The notes under the pieces are model-generated. The model did no database searches and was not told the origin of the DNA. It was given only the letters and a program-made list of their open reading frames with translations. Source: Candidatus Cloacimonadota bacterium (GTDB lineage Bacteria > Cloacimonadota > Cloacimonadia > Cloacimonadales > Cloacimonadaceae). Taken from it: a DNA stretch of 64,000 nt. This document shows positions 26,152-35,440 of this stretch, piece by piece. Positions within the stretch are counted from its first letter, which is position 1, and every line of letters begins with the position of its first letter. The position numbers and the translations under genes were made by a program. The stretch lies in contig JALOBT010000006.1 of assembly GCA_023228125.1 (NCBI GenBank), forward strand, positions 13,866-77,865, written 5' to 3'.

Positions 26152-27081
26152 CTATTGCTTTGGTAAGAATACCTCTGCCATCATACATCTGGCACTTCCA
26201 CCGCCTAAGACTTCAATAGTATTGAGGTCGCTGCTGAGAATATTGGAATGCTTCTCTATGGTTTTCACTTGGGCTGGGGTCAAGCTATCTCTGGCAGCTT
26301 TACTCATCACCAGGAAGGTTTTATTGTCTTTGCCCACTACCTGCAACATATTGCCGGCAAACTGATGCATCTGCGCTTCGCTAATCTCAATGATCTCTTT
26401 TTTGTCTTCTTCTAAGTGACGGATGACATTCTTTCTCTCACTTGTGTCATCGATGGTATCCAGGCAGATTACGCAAAAGGTATCTCCTAAGGCCATCATT
26501 ACATTGGTGTGATAAATTACTGCCCGTTTGTCATTTACGCTTTGAAATGAGTTAAAGATCACGGGGGTATATTTGAAATCTTCGCAGAATTTGATTAAGA
26601 GCTTTTCGTCGGCTCTCACAGATAGTGAACAATAGGCTTTTCTGTGAACCCGATCCAGGATCAGACTGCCTGTTCCTTCCAGGAAAACATTATTGTTCTC
26701 TTCTTTGGTATAATCCACCCTATTCTTGATCTTAAAGCCTGATGATTCCACCAATTGCAAGACTTCTTCGTTGCGTTCTCTGCGTCTGTTTTCGGCAAAC
26801 ATAGGATACAAGGCGATGCTACCGCTTTGATGGAAACTCACCCAGTTATTAGGAAAAATAGAATCTGGGGTATCGTGTTCCTTTTTATCCTGATACACCA
26901 TTACCTCTACTCCGGCATCGCGCAGAACCCCAACAAAGGTATCAAATTCGGCTTGCGCCTTTTTATCTATTTGGGCTTGTTCAAGATCCAATTCTTTTTG
27001 GAATAGGTTATTGACTGAAGTTTGTTCGTTCATTCGAAATGCAGCTGGACGTACCATTAAAATTGCATTAGTGATTTGCAT
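26152..27081 (-). CDS. ctlX: CtlX-like amidinohydrolase (arginine deiminase superfamily)
   Basis: 309 residues from the ATG at 27081, preceded by AAAGGAG; an upstream in-frame ATG at 27123 has no such site. Guanidino-group-modifying fold: ILMVRPAAFRMNEQTSVNN at the N-terminus, then DSIFPNNWVSFHQSG (substrate-binding Asp and Asn), GTGSLILDRVHRKAY, NVMMALGDTFCVICL (His region) and GGGSARCMMAEVF at the C-terminus with the catalytic Cys. CtlX proteins are linked to citrulline or arginine breakdown; the exact substrate is not certain. Monocistronic, with its own terminator. Confidence 0.9.
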   Translation of the reverse strand: MQITNAILMVRPAAFRMNEQTSVNNLFQKELDLEQAQIDKKAQAEFDTFVGVLRDAGVEVMVYQDKKEHDTPDSIFPNNWVSFHQSGSIALYPMFAENRRRERNEEVLQLVESSGFKIKNRVDYTKEENNNVFLEGTGSLILDRVHRKAYCSLSVRADEKLLIKFCEDFKYTPVIFNSFQSVNDKRAVIYHTNVMMALGDTFCVICLDTIDDTSERKNVIRHLEEDKKEIIEISEAQMHQFAGNMLQVVGKDNKTFLVMSKAARDSLTPAQVKTIEKHSNILSSDLNTIEVLGGGSARCMMAEVFLPKQ

Positions 27082-27138
27082 GTTTAGCTCCTTTTTAGCT
27101 TTAGTATTATCTCTTGGAGCCATTATTTATATATTCAG

Positions 27139-27169
27139 AAATCCGGCAAGGATTTTCCTTGCCGGATTT
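27139..27169. promoter_or_regulatory. 13-bp hairpin between divergent genes
   Basis: AAATCCGGCAAGG at 27139-27151 pairs perfectly with CCTTGCCGGATTT at 27157-27169 around a 5-base loop. It lies in the 191-base region between the CtlX-like gene (minus) and the efflux operon (plus). Neither side has a T-run, so it is not an ordinary terminator; an operator or a leader hairpin of ctlX is possible. Confidence 0.45.
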
Positions 27170-27225
27170 ACCAGCTTCGCTTTTCTTGCACTTGAAGAGT
27201 GAAAATCCTAAGGAATACAATAATA

Positions 27226-27256
27226 TTGCAGGAAAATCGCTCTTGTAATGTATAAT
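27226..27256 (+). promoter_or_regulatory. Candidate promoter of the efflux operon
   Basis: TTGCAG at 27226-27231 and a perfect TATAAT at 27251-27256, with a long 19-base spacer, 17 bases upstream of the first start codon. The -10 element is convincing; the -35 is weaker. Confidence 0.5.
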
Positions 27257-27272
27257 AAGAAAAGAAAATAAC

Positions 27273-28532
27273 TTGAATAGAGGGAATATGAAACACTATC
27301 TGATACTCCTTATGCTGCTGCCGATAATGCTGGCAGCGCAGGTGTACACTCTTGACCAATTGATTGAACATGGTCTTGAGCATAGCTACCAGATTCAAAA
27401 AGAAGAGCTTAACAACGATTCTGGGCACAGTGCTTACCGCAGTGCGAAATGGAATCTGATGCCAGAAGCGAATCTTAACGCTGGCATTGCTCAGGATCTG
27501 GATCCTATTTCACCCCAAAGTGGGCTTACCAGCTCTGCCGGCTTTGAGCTTAGGAAAACAATCAGCCTGAACGATCCGGCTTACTTTAATTACCGCAGCT
27601 CCAAGCTGGATACAAAAAGCGCGGATTTGAAGCTACAGATGGGCTATAGCAGCTATGCCTACAATGTTTTTCAGGCCTATATCAAAATACTTTCCGCCGC
27701 CACAAAAAAGAGCTCACTTGAAGAAAACCTGGCCATCCAAACCAGAGTCTGGGAACAAAGCCAGGTGATGCTGCGTTTGGGAAAGACCGTTCCTTTTGAG
27801 GTAAAGCAAAACGAGATTGCGGTGATGAATTCCCAGATTCTTCTGATCCAATTGGAGAACACCATCGAGAATGCCCGCATGCAGCTATTTGCCCTGGTAC
27901 AGATGCAGGATGCTGGCTATCCTCTGGCCGAGCTGGAAGTGGATAGCGAAAAGGAGGTCCCCGCTTATAGCACTCAGAAGATGCAGGAACTCAAGATCTT
28001 GGAGAAAGAACTGGAGCGCAATGAGATCTTCATGACCCAAAACTTTTTGGAGAAATTCCCCAGAATCTCCCTCGGCTATGGCTTTTCACGCCGGGTAAGC
28101 GGAGCGGATTTTGATTTTGATACTTACAATACCGTGCATAACCTGAGCCTGAATCTCTCCTATTCGCTGTGGAATGTCTTTACAAATGGTGAATCTGGCC
28201 TGCGCTATAAGATAAACAAACAAATGGCTCAGCTCAATTTTGACGACAAATCTGAACAAAGCAAGCGTGAGTATGACAGCATCATCAAAGAGCTGCAGTA
28301 CCTGCTGCGTCTGGATGAGCTCTATACAGAACGGCTGCAACAAGTTACAGAGCAAATCCGCATTGCTGAAGAACGCTATCGGCTGGGGATGATCCAGCTT
28401 TTGGAATTGGACAAAACCCGCACAAACTACATCGACGCCGATATCGAATACAATGCTAACCGCTATGAAATAATCACGAAACAGGAAGCTCTGAATTTCC
28501 TGCTCTCAGAACAAATATTAGGAAAATGGTAA
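27273..28532 (+). CDS. TolC-family outer membrane efflux protein
   Basis: 419 residues with a signal peptide (MKHYLILLMLLPIMLAAQ). The OEP/TolC pattern is visible: YTLDQLIEHGLEHSYQIQKEEL at the N-terminus, long amphipathic helices, and a second half that repeats the pattern ending RYRLGMIQLLELDKTRTNYIDADIEYNANRYE. It should form the outer-membrane duct of the tripartite pump encoded by the next three genes, 3 bases from the adaptor gene. Its ribosome-binding site is GAGGG. Confidence 0.92.
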   Translation: MNRGNMKHYLILLMLLPIMLAAQVYTLDQLIEHGLEHSYQIQKEELNNDSGHSAYRSAKWNLMPEANLNAGIAQDLDPISPQSGLTSSAGFELRKTISLNDPAYFNYRSSKLDTKSADLKLQMGYSSYAYNVFQAYIKILSAATKKSSLEENLAIQTRVWEQSQVMLRLGKTVPFEVKQNEIAVMNSQILLIQLENTIENARMQLFALVQMQDAGYPLAELEVDSEKEVPAYSTQKMQELKILEKELERNEIFMTQNFLEKFPRISLGYGFSRRVSGADFDFDTYNTVHNLSLNLSYSLWNVFTNGESGLRYKINKQMAQLNFDDKSEQSKREYDSIIKELQYLLRLDELYTERLQQVTEQIRIAEERYRLGMIQLLELDKTRTNYIDADIEYNANRYEIITKQEALNFLLSEQILGKW

Positions 28533-28535
28533 ACC

Positions 28536-29828
28536 ATGAAAAGATACATCAAATACATCATTATAGTGGCTGTGCTTGTTATCGCAGTTATCGCGTTCAA
28601 TAAATATAGAAAAGCCAAATCTGCCCCTGAATGGCGCGTGGACAGTCCCTCCAGCGGCTCGGTGCGCGAAGTAGTAACCGCTACAGGTTCCCTCAATCCT
28701 TATGTATTGGTAAATGTGGGCACCGAGGTAAGTGGAAAAATCGAACGCCTTTACAAAGATTTCAACGACACGGTGAAAAAAGGCGAACTGCTGGCCAAGC
28801 TTGATACCGAAATTTTGATGACTTCTCTGGAGGCATCCCGCGGAGATCTGGCCAAAACAGTAACCTCCATGCAGGAAGCCAAGCTGGATTATGACCTGCT
28901 GAGTGAGCTCAATGAACAAGATATGAGCCCTGAATATGAGGTCACCAAAGCCAGATTCAAGTATCAAACTGCACAGCAAAACGTGGCCAATGCTCAGCTC
29001 AGCTTGCAACGCGCGGAAAAGAATCTTGCCAATGCCCATATCACCAGCCCCATCGATGGAGTAATAGTCTCCCGGGATGTGGATGAAGGGCAGACCGTGG
29101 CGGCCAGCCTGAATTCTCCCACGCTTTTTATTATTGCGAACAACCTTGAAAGCATGCAGATTACTGCGAAAGTAGATGAGGCTGATATCGGCAAGATCAA
29201 GCTCGGTTTACCTGTGGAATTCAACGTGGATGCTTACCCCCGCGAAAGCTTCTCGGGCAAGGTGCAACAAATCAGGCTGAATCCCACCACCGAATCCAAT
29301 GTGGTGACCTACAGCGTGATTATCGATGCTGCCAATCCCGAACGAAAACTTCTGCCAGGTATGACTACCAATGTGACCTTTATCATCAGAGCGAAACAGG
29401 ATGTGCTCCGTTTGCCGGAAACTGCCACCAGATTCAGACCCAGTAAGGAAACCTGGGAGCTTTTTGGCTTGAAATGGGATGATGAACTACTGAATGCCGG
29501 ACGTACTGCCATGCAAGAGCTGATGGCAAAGCCTCCTGCGGCAAGCGATAAGCCTGCAACACAAGTGGGTGGCAAGCCCGGAATGGGCGGCCAAAGACCC
29601 CAAGGAGGACGCGGGATGGATGGTAATCCTGGCCTGCGCATTGCAGTGGTATGGGTTTTAAAGGATAATGTTCCCAGCCCTGTGGCCGTGAGAACTGGCG
29701 TGTCTGACGGTGCCTTTGTGGAGCTCATAGACGGTATCCCCGAAGATGCGGTTTTGGTAACTGGTGTGATCTACAATGATCCCAAACAAGCTGCCACAAA
29801 TTCCGGCATGCCCATGAGACGATTCTGA
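28536..29828 (+). CDS. MacA-like periplasmic adaptor
   Basis: 430 residues. An N-terminal membrane anchor (YIIIVAVLVIAVIAF) is followed by the membrane-fusion-protein core: GSLNPYVLVNVGTEVSGKIERLY, the lipoyl half, a coiled-coil hairpin, ITSPIDGVIVSRDVDEGQTV (second lipoyl half) and a beta-barrel. Near residue 345 is a Gly/Pro-rich low-complexity stretch (GGKPGMGGQRPQGGRG), possibly a flexible loop. It links the inner-membrane ABC unit to the TolC-like duct. Its stop codon overlaps the next start (TGATG). Confidence 0.93.
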   Translation: MKRYIKYIIIVAVLVIAVIAFNKYRKAKSAPEWRVDSPSSGSVREVVTATGSLNPYVLVNVGTEVSGKIERLYKDFNDTVKKGELLAKLDTEILMTSLEASRGDLAKTVTSMQEAKLDYDLLSELNEQDMSPEYEVTKARFKYQTAQQNVANAQLSLQRAEKNLANAHITSPIDGVIVSRDVDEGQTVAASLNSPTLFIIANNLESMQITAKVDEADIGKIKLGLPVEFNVDAYPRESFSGKVQQIRLNPTTESNVVTYSVIIDAANPERKLLPGMTTNVTFIIRAKQDVLRLPETATRFRPSKETWELFGLKWDDELLNAGRTAMQELMAKPPAASDKPATQVGGKPGMGGQRPQGGRGMDGNPGLRIAVVWVLKDNVPSPVAVRTGVSDGAFVELIDGIPEDAVLVTGVIYNDPKQAATNSGMPMRRF

Positions 29829-30583
29829 TGACCGATTATCTGCTCGAAACCCAAGGTCTTACCAAAACCTACGTGATGGGGGATATTCAGGTGCATGCGC
29901 TGAGGCACGTGGATCTGAAGATAAAGCGTGGAAACTTCATCGCCATCATGGGAGCCAGTGGCAGCGGAAAGACTACCTTCATGAATCTACTGGGCTGTCT
30001 GGACAAGCCTTCTGCCGGCAGCTATGTGTTGGATGGCGTCCCCGTGCACGAGATGAACGACGCCCAGCTTACTGCCATCCGCAATCAAAAGATAGGTTAT
30101 GTCTTTCAAAACTTCTATCTTTTGTCTCGGACTACCGCTTTGGAGAATGCAGAATTGCCGCTTTTGTATTCCCGCAATTGCAATCTGCACCAGCGCCGCG
30201 AAAAAGCTATAAAGGCTCTGGAAACAGTAGGCATTGCGGATAGGGCAAAACACTTTCCCAATCAGCTTTCGGGAGGGCAGCAACAGCGGGTGGCTATTGC
30301 CCGGGCCATCGTCAATGATCCCTCCTTCATCCTGGCCGATGAACCTACCGGCAATCTCGATACCCGCACCAGCATAGAAGTGATGGCTGTGTTCCAGGAG
30401 CTTCATGCCCAGGGTAAGACCGTGGTTTTGGTGACTCATGAGCATGATATTGCTCAATATGCTCACCGGCATATCACCTTCCGCGATGGCAGGATTATCT
30501 CAGACAAAGAAAATCCCAATCCCAAGATAGCCAAAAATGATCTGCTTACTTTGCCCCGTTTGGACCATGAAGAGGAGGAATAA
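29828..30583 (+). CDS. MacB/LolD-type ABC transporter ATPase
   Basis: 251 residues, a stand-alone nucleotide-binding domain. Walker A is GASGSGKTTFMN, the Q-loop FQNFYLL, the signature LSGGQQQRVAIARAI, Walker B FILADEPTGNLD and the H-loop VTHEH. The GNLD and DEPTGNLDTRTS wording is that of the MacB/LolD/FtsE group. In MacB the ATPase is fused to the permease; here the two are separate genes that overlap by one base (TAATG). Confidence 0.95.
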   Translation: MTDYLLETQGLTKTYVMGDIQVHALRHVDLKIKRGNFIAIMGASGSGKTTFMNLLGCLDKPSAGSYVLDGVPVHEMNDAQLTAIRNQKIGYVFQNFYLLSRTTALENAELPLLYSRNCNLHQRREKAIKALETVGIADRAKHFPNQLSGGQQQRVAIARAIVNDPSFILADEPTGNLDTRTSIEVMAVFQELHAQGKTVVLVTHEHDIAQYAHRHITFRDGRIISDKENPNPKIAKNDLLTLPRLDHEEEE

Positions 30584-31794
30584 TGTCTGTACTGGGAATT
30601 CTTAGAATCGCTCTAAAATCGCTTACCAAAAACAAAACCAGAACCTTCCTCACCATGCTCGGGATCATCATTGGCGTTGCTGCTGTGATCACTATGCTCG
30701 CCATCGGCCAGGGTGCCAAGACGATCGTGGAAGAGCAGGTAAATTCCATGGGCACAAACGTGATCATGGTGAATTCGAATTTCAGCCGCTCCAGTGTGCG
30801 TCAGGCTGCAGGCGGGGGAAATCTTCTCAATATGGAGGACGTAAACGCTATCCGAGACCAGGTGCAAGATGTGCTTTATGTCTCACCGATTTACAATAGC
30901 TGGGGTCAGCTGAAATATGAAGGGAACAATTGGCGAGGTAGTGTGATGGGGGTAAATGCAGATTTCTTCTTTATTCGGGATATGAATACCTCTGCGGGTG
31001 AGCTCTTTTTTGATTCTGATGTGGAAAACGGCACCAAGGTCTGCGTAATCGGCAAGACCGTGGTGGATAACCTCTTTCAAGATGTGGATCCCATTGGCAA
31101 AATCATCCGCATCCGCAACATACCTTTCACTGTGCAAGGAGTGCTCACTGCCAAAGGCCAAAGTGTGATGGGTAACGATCAGGATGATATCGTAATCGCA
31201 CCCTATACCACTGTTTATCAAAGGCTTTTGGGGCGAAACTGGCGGGTGATGAGCATTCTGGTCTCAGCTACCAGCCGAGACGCTATTCACATCGTGCAAC
31301 AAAACATCATGGACCTTCTGCAGGCCAGACACAGAGGCACCACCAGCGAAGAATTCATCGTGAGTTCGCAGACCGACCTGGCGGAAACCGCAAGCAGCGT
31401 GTCCGATACCATGACCATCCTCTTGGCCTCGATCGCCGGCATCTCACTATTGGTGGGAGGCATCGGGATTATGAACATCATGCTGGTATCCGTCACAGAG
31501 CGCATCAAAGAGATCGGCATCCGCATGGCTGTGGGTGCGGGAAAACGTGATGTGCTGCTGCAATTCATCATCGAAGCGGTGGCCATCAGCTTTATAGGAG
31601 GACTGCTGGGCATCTTGCTCGGGCTGGTTGCGGCAAAAGTCCTGGGCGATACCATGGAATGGAATATCGTAGTCACAATGTGGTCAGTACTCCTTTCTGC
31701 GGGTTTCTCCATGGCTATCGGAATCTTCTTTGGTTGGTATCCGGCCAAGAAGGCGGCCAATCTGAACCTTATTGATGCCCTAAGATATGAGTAA
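30583..31794 (+). CDS. MacB-type ABC permease
   Basis: 403 residues with the MacB topology: first helix RTFLTMLGIIIGVAAVITMLAIGQG, a large periplasmic MacB_PCD domain (about 45-270), then the FtsX domain with three helices, including the conserved GIGIMNIMLVSVTERIKEIGIRMAVGA near residue 300. With the adaptor and TolC-like protein it should expel a lipid, peptide, antibiotic or toxin using ATP-driven mechanotransmission. Last gene of the operon. No terminator hairpin was found after it. Confidence 0.95.
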   Translation: MSVLGILRIALKSLTKNKTRTFLTMLGIIIGVAAVITMLAIGQGAKTIVEEQVNSMGTNVIMVNSNFSRSSVRQAAGGGNLLNMEDVNAIRDQVQDVLYVSPIYNSWGQLKYEGNNWRGSVMGVNADFFFIRDMNTSAGELFFDSDVENGTKVCVIGKTVVDNLFQDVDPIGKIIRIRNIPFTVQGVLTAKGQSVMGNDQDDIVIAPYTTVYQRLLGRNWRVMSILVSATSRDAIHIVQQNIMDLLQARHRGTTSEEFIVSSQTDLAETASSVSDTMTILLASIAGISLLVGGIGIMNIMLVSVTERIKEIGIRMAVGAGKRDVLLQFIIEAVAISFIGGLLGILLGLVAAKVLGDTMEWNIVVTMWSVLLSAGFSMAIGIFFGWYPAKKAANLNLIDALRYE

Positions 31795-31931
31795 TGTCGA
31801 AACATTTTGGTCAAAAGCCTGAAATCAGATGATGAGAATATGCATAAAAAGTTAATAGCGCAAGATTTGCTTGACATAAACTTGGGCTATATAAAGCTGG
31901 CAAAAACAAAATAAACAATGGAGGAACCCAA

Positions 31932-33269
31932 ATGACCTTTAAAGAATTCATGGACAAAGTCACAGCTAAGAATCCGAACGAACCGGAATTTCTTCAGGCA
32001 GTAAAAGAAGTAATCGAAACTGTCTGGGACGCTTATGAGAGCAACCCCCGCTTCGTAAAAAACAACATCCTCGAGCGTATCGTTGAGCCCGAACGCACAA
32101 TCATTTTCCGCGTACCTTGGATGGATGACAAAGGTGAAGTTCATGTAAACCGCGGCTATCGCGTCCAGTTCAATAGCGCGATCGGCCCCTACAAAGGCGG
32201 AATCCGTTTTCACCCCAGCGTGAATCTCTCAATCCTGAAGTTTTTGGGATTTGAACAAACTTTTAAAAATAGCCTTACTACCTTGCCGATGGGCGGGGGA
32301 AAAGGTGGCAGCGATTTTGACGCTCGCGGCCGTTCCGACGCTGAAATCATGCGTTTTTGCCAATCCTTTATGGCTGAACTCTATCGCTATATTGGTGCTA
32401 ATCTTGACGTTCCCGCCGGTGATATCGGAGTGGGCGCACGCGAGATAGGATACTTCTTCGGTATGTACAAGAAGTTGGCCAACGAATTTACCGGCGTGAT
32501 GACTGGTAAAGGCAGAACCTGGGGTGGCAGCCTGATTCGTCCGGAAGCTACCGGTTTTGGCGTAATCTACTTCGTTCAGGAAATGCTGAAGACCAAAGGC
32601 CAGACCCTTAAAGATAAGAGAGTGGCTCTTTCCGGCTTCGGTAACGTGGCCTGGGGCGCTGCCCAAAAAGTTACTGAGCTTGGTGGAAAGATTGTCACTA
32701 TTTCTGGCCCAGACGGTTACATCTACGATGCAGCCGGTTTTGATGCCGAGAAGATCGAATACATGAGAGAGCTCCGCGCTTCCAATAACGATCGTGTGAA
32801 AGATTTCGCCGACAAATTCCCTGGTGCTGTCTTCCATGCTGGCAAACGTCCTTGGGGAGAGAAAGTGGATGTAGCCATCCCTGCCGCTACCCAAAACGAG
32901 CTTGATGTGAACGATGCCAAGGCTTTGATGGCGAATGGCGTACCTTGTGTATGCGAAGCTGCCAATATGCCTTGCACACCTGAAGCTATGGAAGTCTTTA
33001 TGAAAGCCAGGATTCTCTTTGCTCCTGGTAAAGCTGCAAATGCTGGTGGCGTGGCAACTTCTGGTCTGGAAATGACTCAGAACTCCATGCGCCTGAGCTG
33101 GAGCAGCGAAGAAGTGGATGAGAAGCTTCACGGCATTATGCGCAATATTCACGAAGCTTGCGTAGCCAGTGGAACCGAAAAAGATGGCTATGTGAACTAT
33201 GTGAAAGGCGCCAACATCGCCGGATTTCTCAAAGTTGCAGAAGCCATGTGCGATCAAGGTATCGTATAA
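31932..33269 (+). CDS. gdhA: Glutamate dehydrogenase, hexameric NADP type
   Basis: 445 residues, the normal length of the small hexameric GDH. It interconverts glutamate and 2-oxoglutarate plus ammonia. Conserved segments: GPYKGGIRFHPSVN, PMGGGKGGSDFD with the catalytic Lys, PAGDIGVGAREIGY and a Rossmann GFGNVAWGAAQK. The family resemblance is to NADP-dependent enzymes of the GdhA type, but coenzyme choice cannot be settled by eye. TTGACA at 31871-31876 may be its -35 element. GGAGG precedes the ATG. It stands alone with its own terminator, and probably serves amino-acid catabolism or ammonia assimilation. Confidence 0.96.
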   Translation: MTFKEFMDKVTAKNPNEPEFLQAVKEVIETVWDAYESNPRFVKNNILERIVEPERTIIFRVPWMDDKGEVHVNRGYRVQFNSAIGPYKGGIRFHPSVNLSILKFLGFEQTFKNSLTTLPMGGGKGGSDFDARGRSDAEIMRFCQSFMAELYRYIGANLDVPAGDIGVGAREIGYFFGMYKKLANEFTGVMTGKGRTWGGSLIRPEATGFGVIYFVQEMLKTKGQTLKDKRVALSGFGNVAWGAAQKVTELGGKIVTISGPDGYIYDAAGFDAEKIEYMRELRASNNDRVKDFADKFPGAVFHAGKRPWGEKVDVAIPAATQNELDVNDAKALMANGVPCVCEAANMPCTPEAMEVFMKARILFAPGKAANAGGVATSGLEMTQNSMRLSWSSEEVDEKLHGIMRNIHEACVASGTEKDGYVNYVKGANIAGFLKVAEAMCDQGIV

Positions 33270-33293
33270 TTAACTGACTATATATCATAAGAT

Positions 33294-33319
33294 AAGGCGG
33301 GAGCAATCCCGCCTTTTTT
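33294..33319 (+). terminator. Rho-independent terminator of gdhA
   Basis: AAGGCGGGA at 33294-33302 pairs with TCCCGCCTT at 33307-33315 around GCAA, followed by a T-run to 33319. It lies 25 bases after the stop codon. Confidence 0.92.
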
Positions 33320-33403
33320 ATGTTTTGCATAATTTAGCTTGACGGATTTTATGCTGTGGAAAACAATCAACACATGACCTATATTCTGACTTTAGGGGGT
33401 TAA

Positions 33404-35440
33404 ATGAATAACTACTTCATGGAGACCCATCACCATGAATGGATTTTGACTAATAAGCTGGGAGCTTATGCACTGGGAACAGGAAACCTGATAAACCAGC
33501 GTAAGTACCACGGACTCTTGATCGCGAGCGACAAGAGCTTCAACCGCAATCATCTGGTTGCGGGGATTGAAGAAACAGTAGAATGGCGCGGAGAGACCAT
33601 CCATCTGGATAGCAATAACTATAGTAATTGCATATTTCCAGAAGGTTTTCTGCATCTTGTAAAACCCTGGCTGCGTCCATATCCGGCTTTTTTGTATTCC
33701 GCGCTTCCGCATCAGGATGAGATCCTCATCCTCAAGGAGCTGATGATGGATTTGGACAGCAATTCCACAATGGTCAAATACACCAATCTGGGCCAACACA
33801 AATTGCACTTTGTGTTTAACCCGAAATACACCCTCTGTCCGCATCATGATATCAATAGCCATGGTAGCTTGGATTACGCCGAATTTGAGACAGGAATCCA
33901 GCAGGAAACGGATTATTCTGCCTTTTCTGCCCTGCGTCAGGACAATCAAATCGCAGTGTATGGAGCTGCGCTTCGAGGGGAAGTAATTGCTAACAAGTAC
34001 GTTTATTACAATGTCTATTATCCCTGGGAAGTAATGAGCGGATACGCCGGAATCGGTGATCAGATTAGCTTTTTCCAGATAGCCTTTGATTTGGCTCCTG
34101 GTGAATCCAATGCCATAGTGTTTTCTGATGCCCCTATCGTAAATCCTTTGAAATTGATAGCCAATATCGAGGCCCGCTATGCAAAGCTGCCCAAGGCCAT
34201 GGACTATCCCAAAGGCATGGATACCGATGGCACCTTGCTTTCAAGATTGGATTACAATGACAATCTCCTGTTTAACAGAAAGCAGTATCTCGAAATCCTG
34301 GAATTTGCCCTGATGGACTTTGTAACCAATGATGATATCGTGGCCGGATACCCCTTTTACGGAGCCTGGGGCCGAGATACCATGGTGGTGCTAAATGCCC
34401 TGTTACATGGGGGCAAATATCTGGATCTCGTCCAAAAGATTCTCAAGAATTACAGTCGGCACATTGTGGGTGGTTTGATCCCCAATGTGTTTGCAGAAAC
34501 AGGTCGCAAAGCGAATTACGATAGCATAGACGCCACGCTGTGGTACATCATCCTGCTCTGGAAACTGGGCAAAAAGAAGAATAGTAAAACCTATTGGAAA
34601 GAAGTGATCCACCTCACTGAGGATATCCTAAAATCCATTATGAACCAGAATGAACACCTTTTTGAGCTTCGTGAAGATGGCTTGATCGAGCTCAGACCTG
34701 CCTTTGCACATGGAACCTGGATGGATGTGCGTATCGATGGCAAAGCTGTTACTCCCAGATGGGGCGCACCAGTGGAAATCAATGCCCTCTGGTACAACGC
34801 CCTGGCCAGCTACGAAGCTATGTGTGAAGCCTATAGCACTCTATCTGCTACAAAGTTCAGGGCTAAAAAAGAATATCTCAGCACTAAGGCCAAAGTAAAA
34901 GCATCCTTTGGCAAATTTTGGAACGGAGACTACCTGGCAGACCGCCTGGAAGGCGACAAACAAATAGTCGAGATCAGACCCAATGCCTTGATCGCCTTAT
35001 CGCTACCCTGGCCGGTGGTGGATGAAGACATCATGAAAAAAATCTGGGAGCGCTCCTTTGCCGAGCTTTATACTTATTATGGATTGCGGACGCTGAGCCC
35101 CAAAGACTCCAAGTTTCGCAAAAAGTATTATGGAACCCAAAGAGACCGAGATCTGGGCTATCACAATGGCAGTGTCTGGGCCTGGCTAATGGGGCCTTTC
35201 TGTGGCCTGTATGTGAAAGCCTATCGCAAGCAAAAGACGGATCAGGAATTGGCCGAAGACTTAAGCCATTTTATCGGTGTCTTAAGAAACAGCTTCATGC
35301 GGGGACACATTGCCTCTGTGGCAGAAGTATGGGATGGCGAAAATCCCCATTTCCCCAAAGGCGCACCGGCTCAAGCCTGGAGCGTGGCTGCATTATACAA
35401 TATAGAAACCTTTATTGAATCTTTGGGGGTGAAATCATGA
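33404..35440 (+). CDS. Glycogen debranching enzyme (amylo-alpha-1,6-glucosidase type)
   Basis: 678 residues. The N-terminal GDE_N beta domain (ILTNKLGAYALGTGNLINQRKYHGLLIAS) is followed by the (alpha/alpha)6-barrel GDE_C domain: GAWGRDTMVVLNALLHGG, IDATLWYIILLWKLG, AHGTWMDVRIDGKAVTPRWGAPVEINALWYNAL and LGYHNGSVWAWLMG, with the acidic residues of GH133-like debranching enzymes. It removes alpha-1,6-linked glucose at branch stubs of glycogen. First of a coupled cluster; the next gene overlaps it by 4 bases. Confidence 0.93.
   Translation: MNNYFMETHHHEWILTNKLGAYALGTGNLINQRKYHGLLIASDKSFNRNHLVAGIEETVEWRGETIHLDSNNYSNCIFPEGFLHLVKPWLRPYPAFLYSALPHQDEILILKELMMDLDSNSTMVKYTNLGQHKLHFVFNPKYTLCPHHDINSHGSLDYAEFETGIQQETDYSAFSALRQDNQIAVYGAALRGEVIANKYVYYNVYYPWEVMSGYAGIGDQISFFQIAFDLAPGESNAIVFSDAPIVNPLKLIANIEARYAKLPKAMDYPKGMDTDGTLLSRLDYNDNLLFNRKQYLEILEFALMDFVTNDDIVAGYPFYGAWGRDTMVVLNALLHGGKYLDLVQKILKNYSRHIVGGLIPNVFAETGRKANYDSIDATLWYIILLWKLGKKKNSKTYWKEVIHLTEDILKSIMNQNEHLFELREDGLIELRPAFAHGTWMDVRIDGKAVTPRWGAPVEINALWYNALASYEAMCEAYSTLSATKFRAKKEYLSTKAKVKASFGKFWNGDYLADRLEGDKQIVEIRPNALIALSLPWPVVDEDIMKKIWERSFAELYTYYGLRTLSPKDSKFRKKYYGTQRDRDLGYHNGSVWAWLMGPFCGLYVKAYRKQKTDQELAEDLSHFIGVLRNSFMRGHIASVAEVWDGENPHFPKGAPAQAWSVAALYNIETFIESLGVKS

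Noticed and set aside
27139..27169. Rho-independent terminator
   Set aside because: No T-run on either strand and no gene ends here; both neighbours start divergently.
32229..33257. 342-codon minus-strand open frame
   Set aside because: It lies wholly opposite gdhA and has no recognisable domain; the plus-strand gene explains the open frame.
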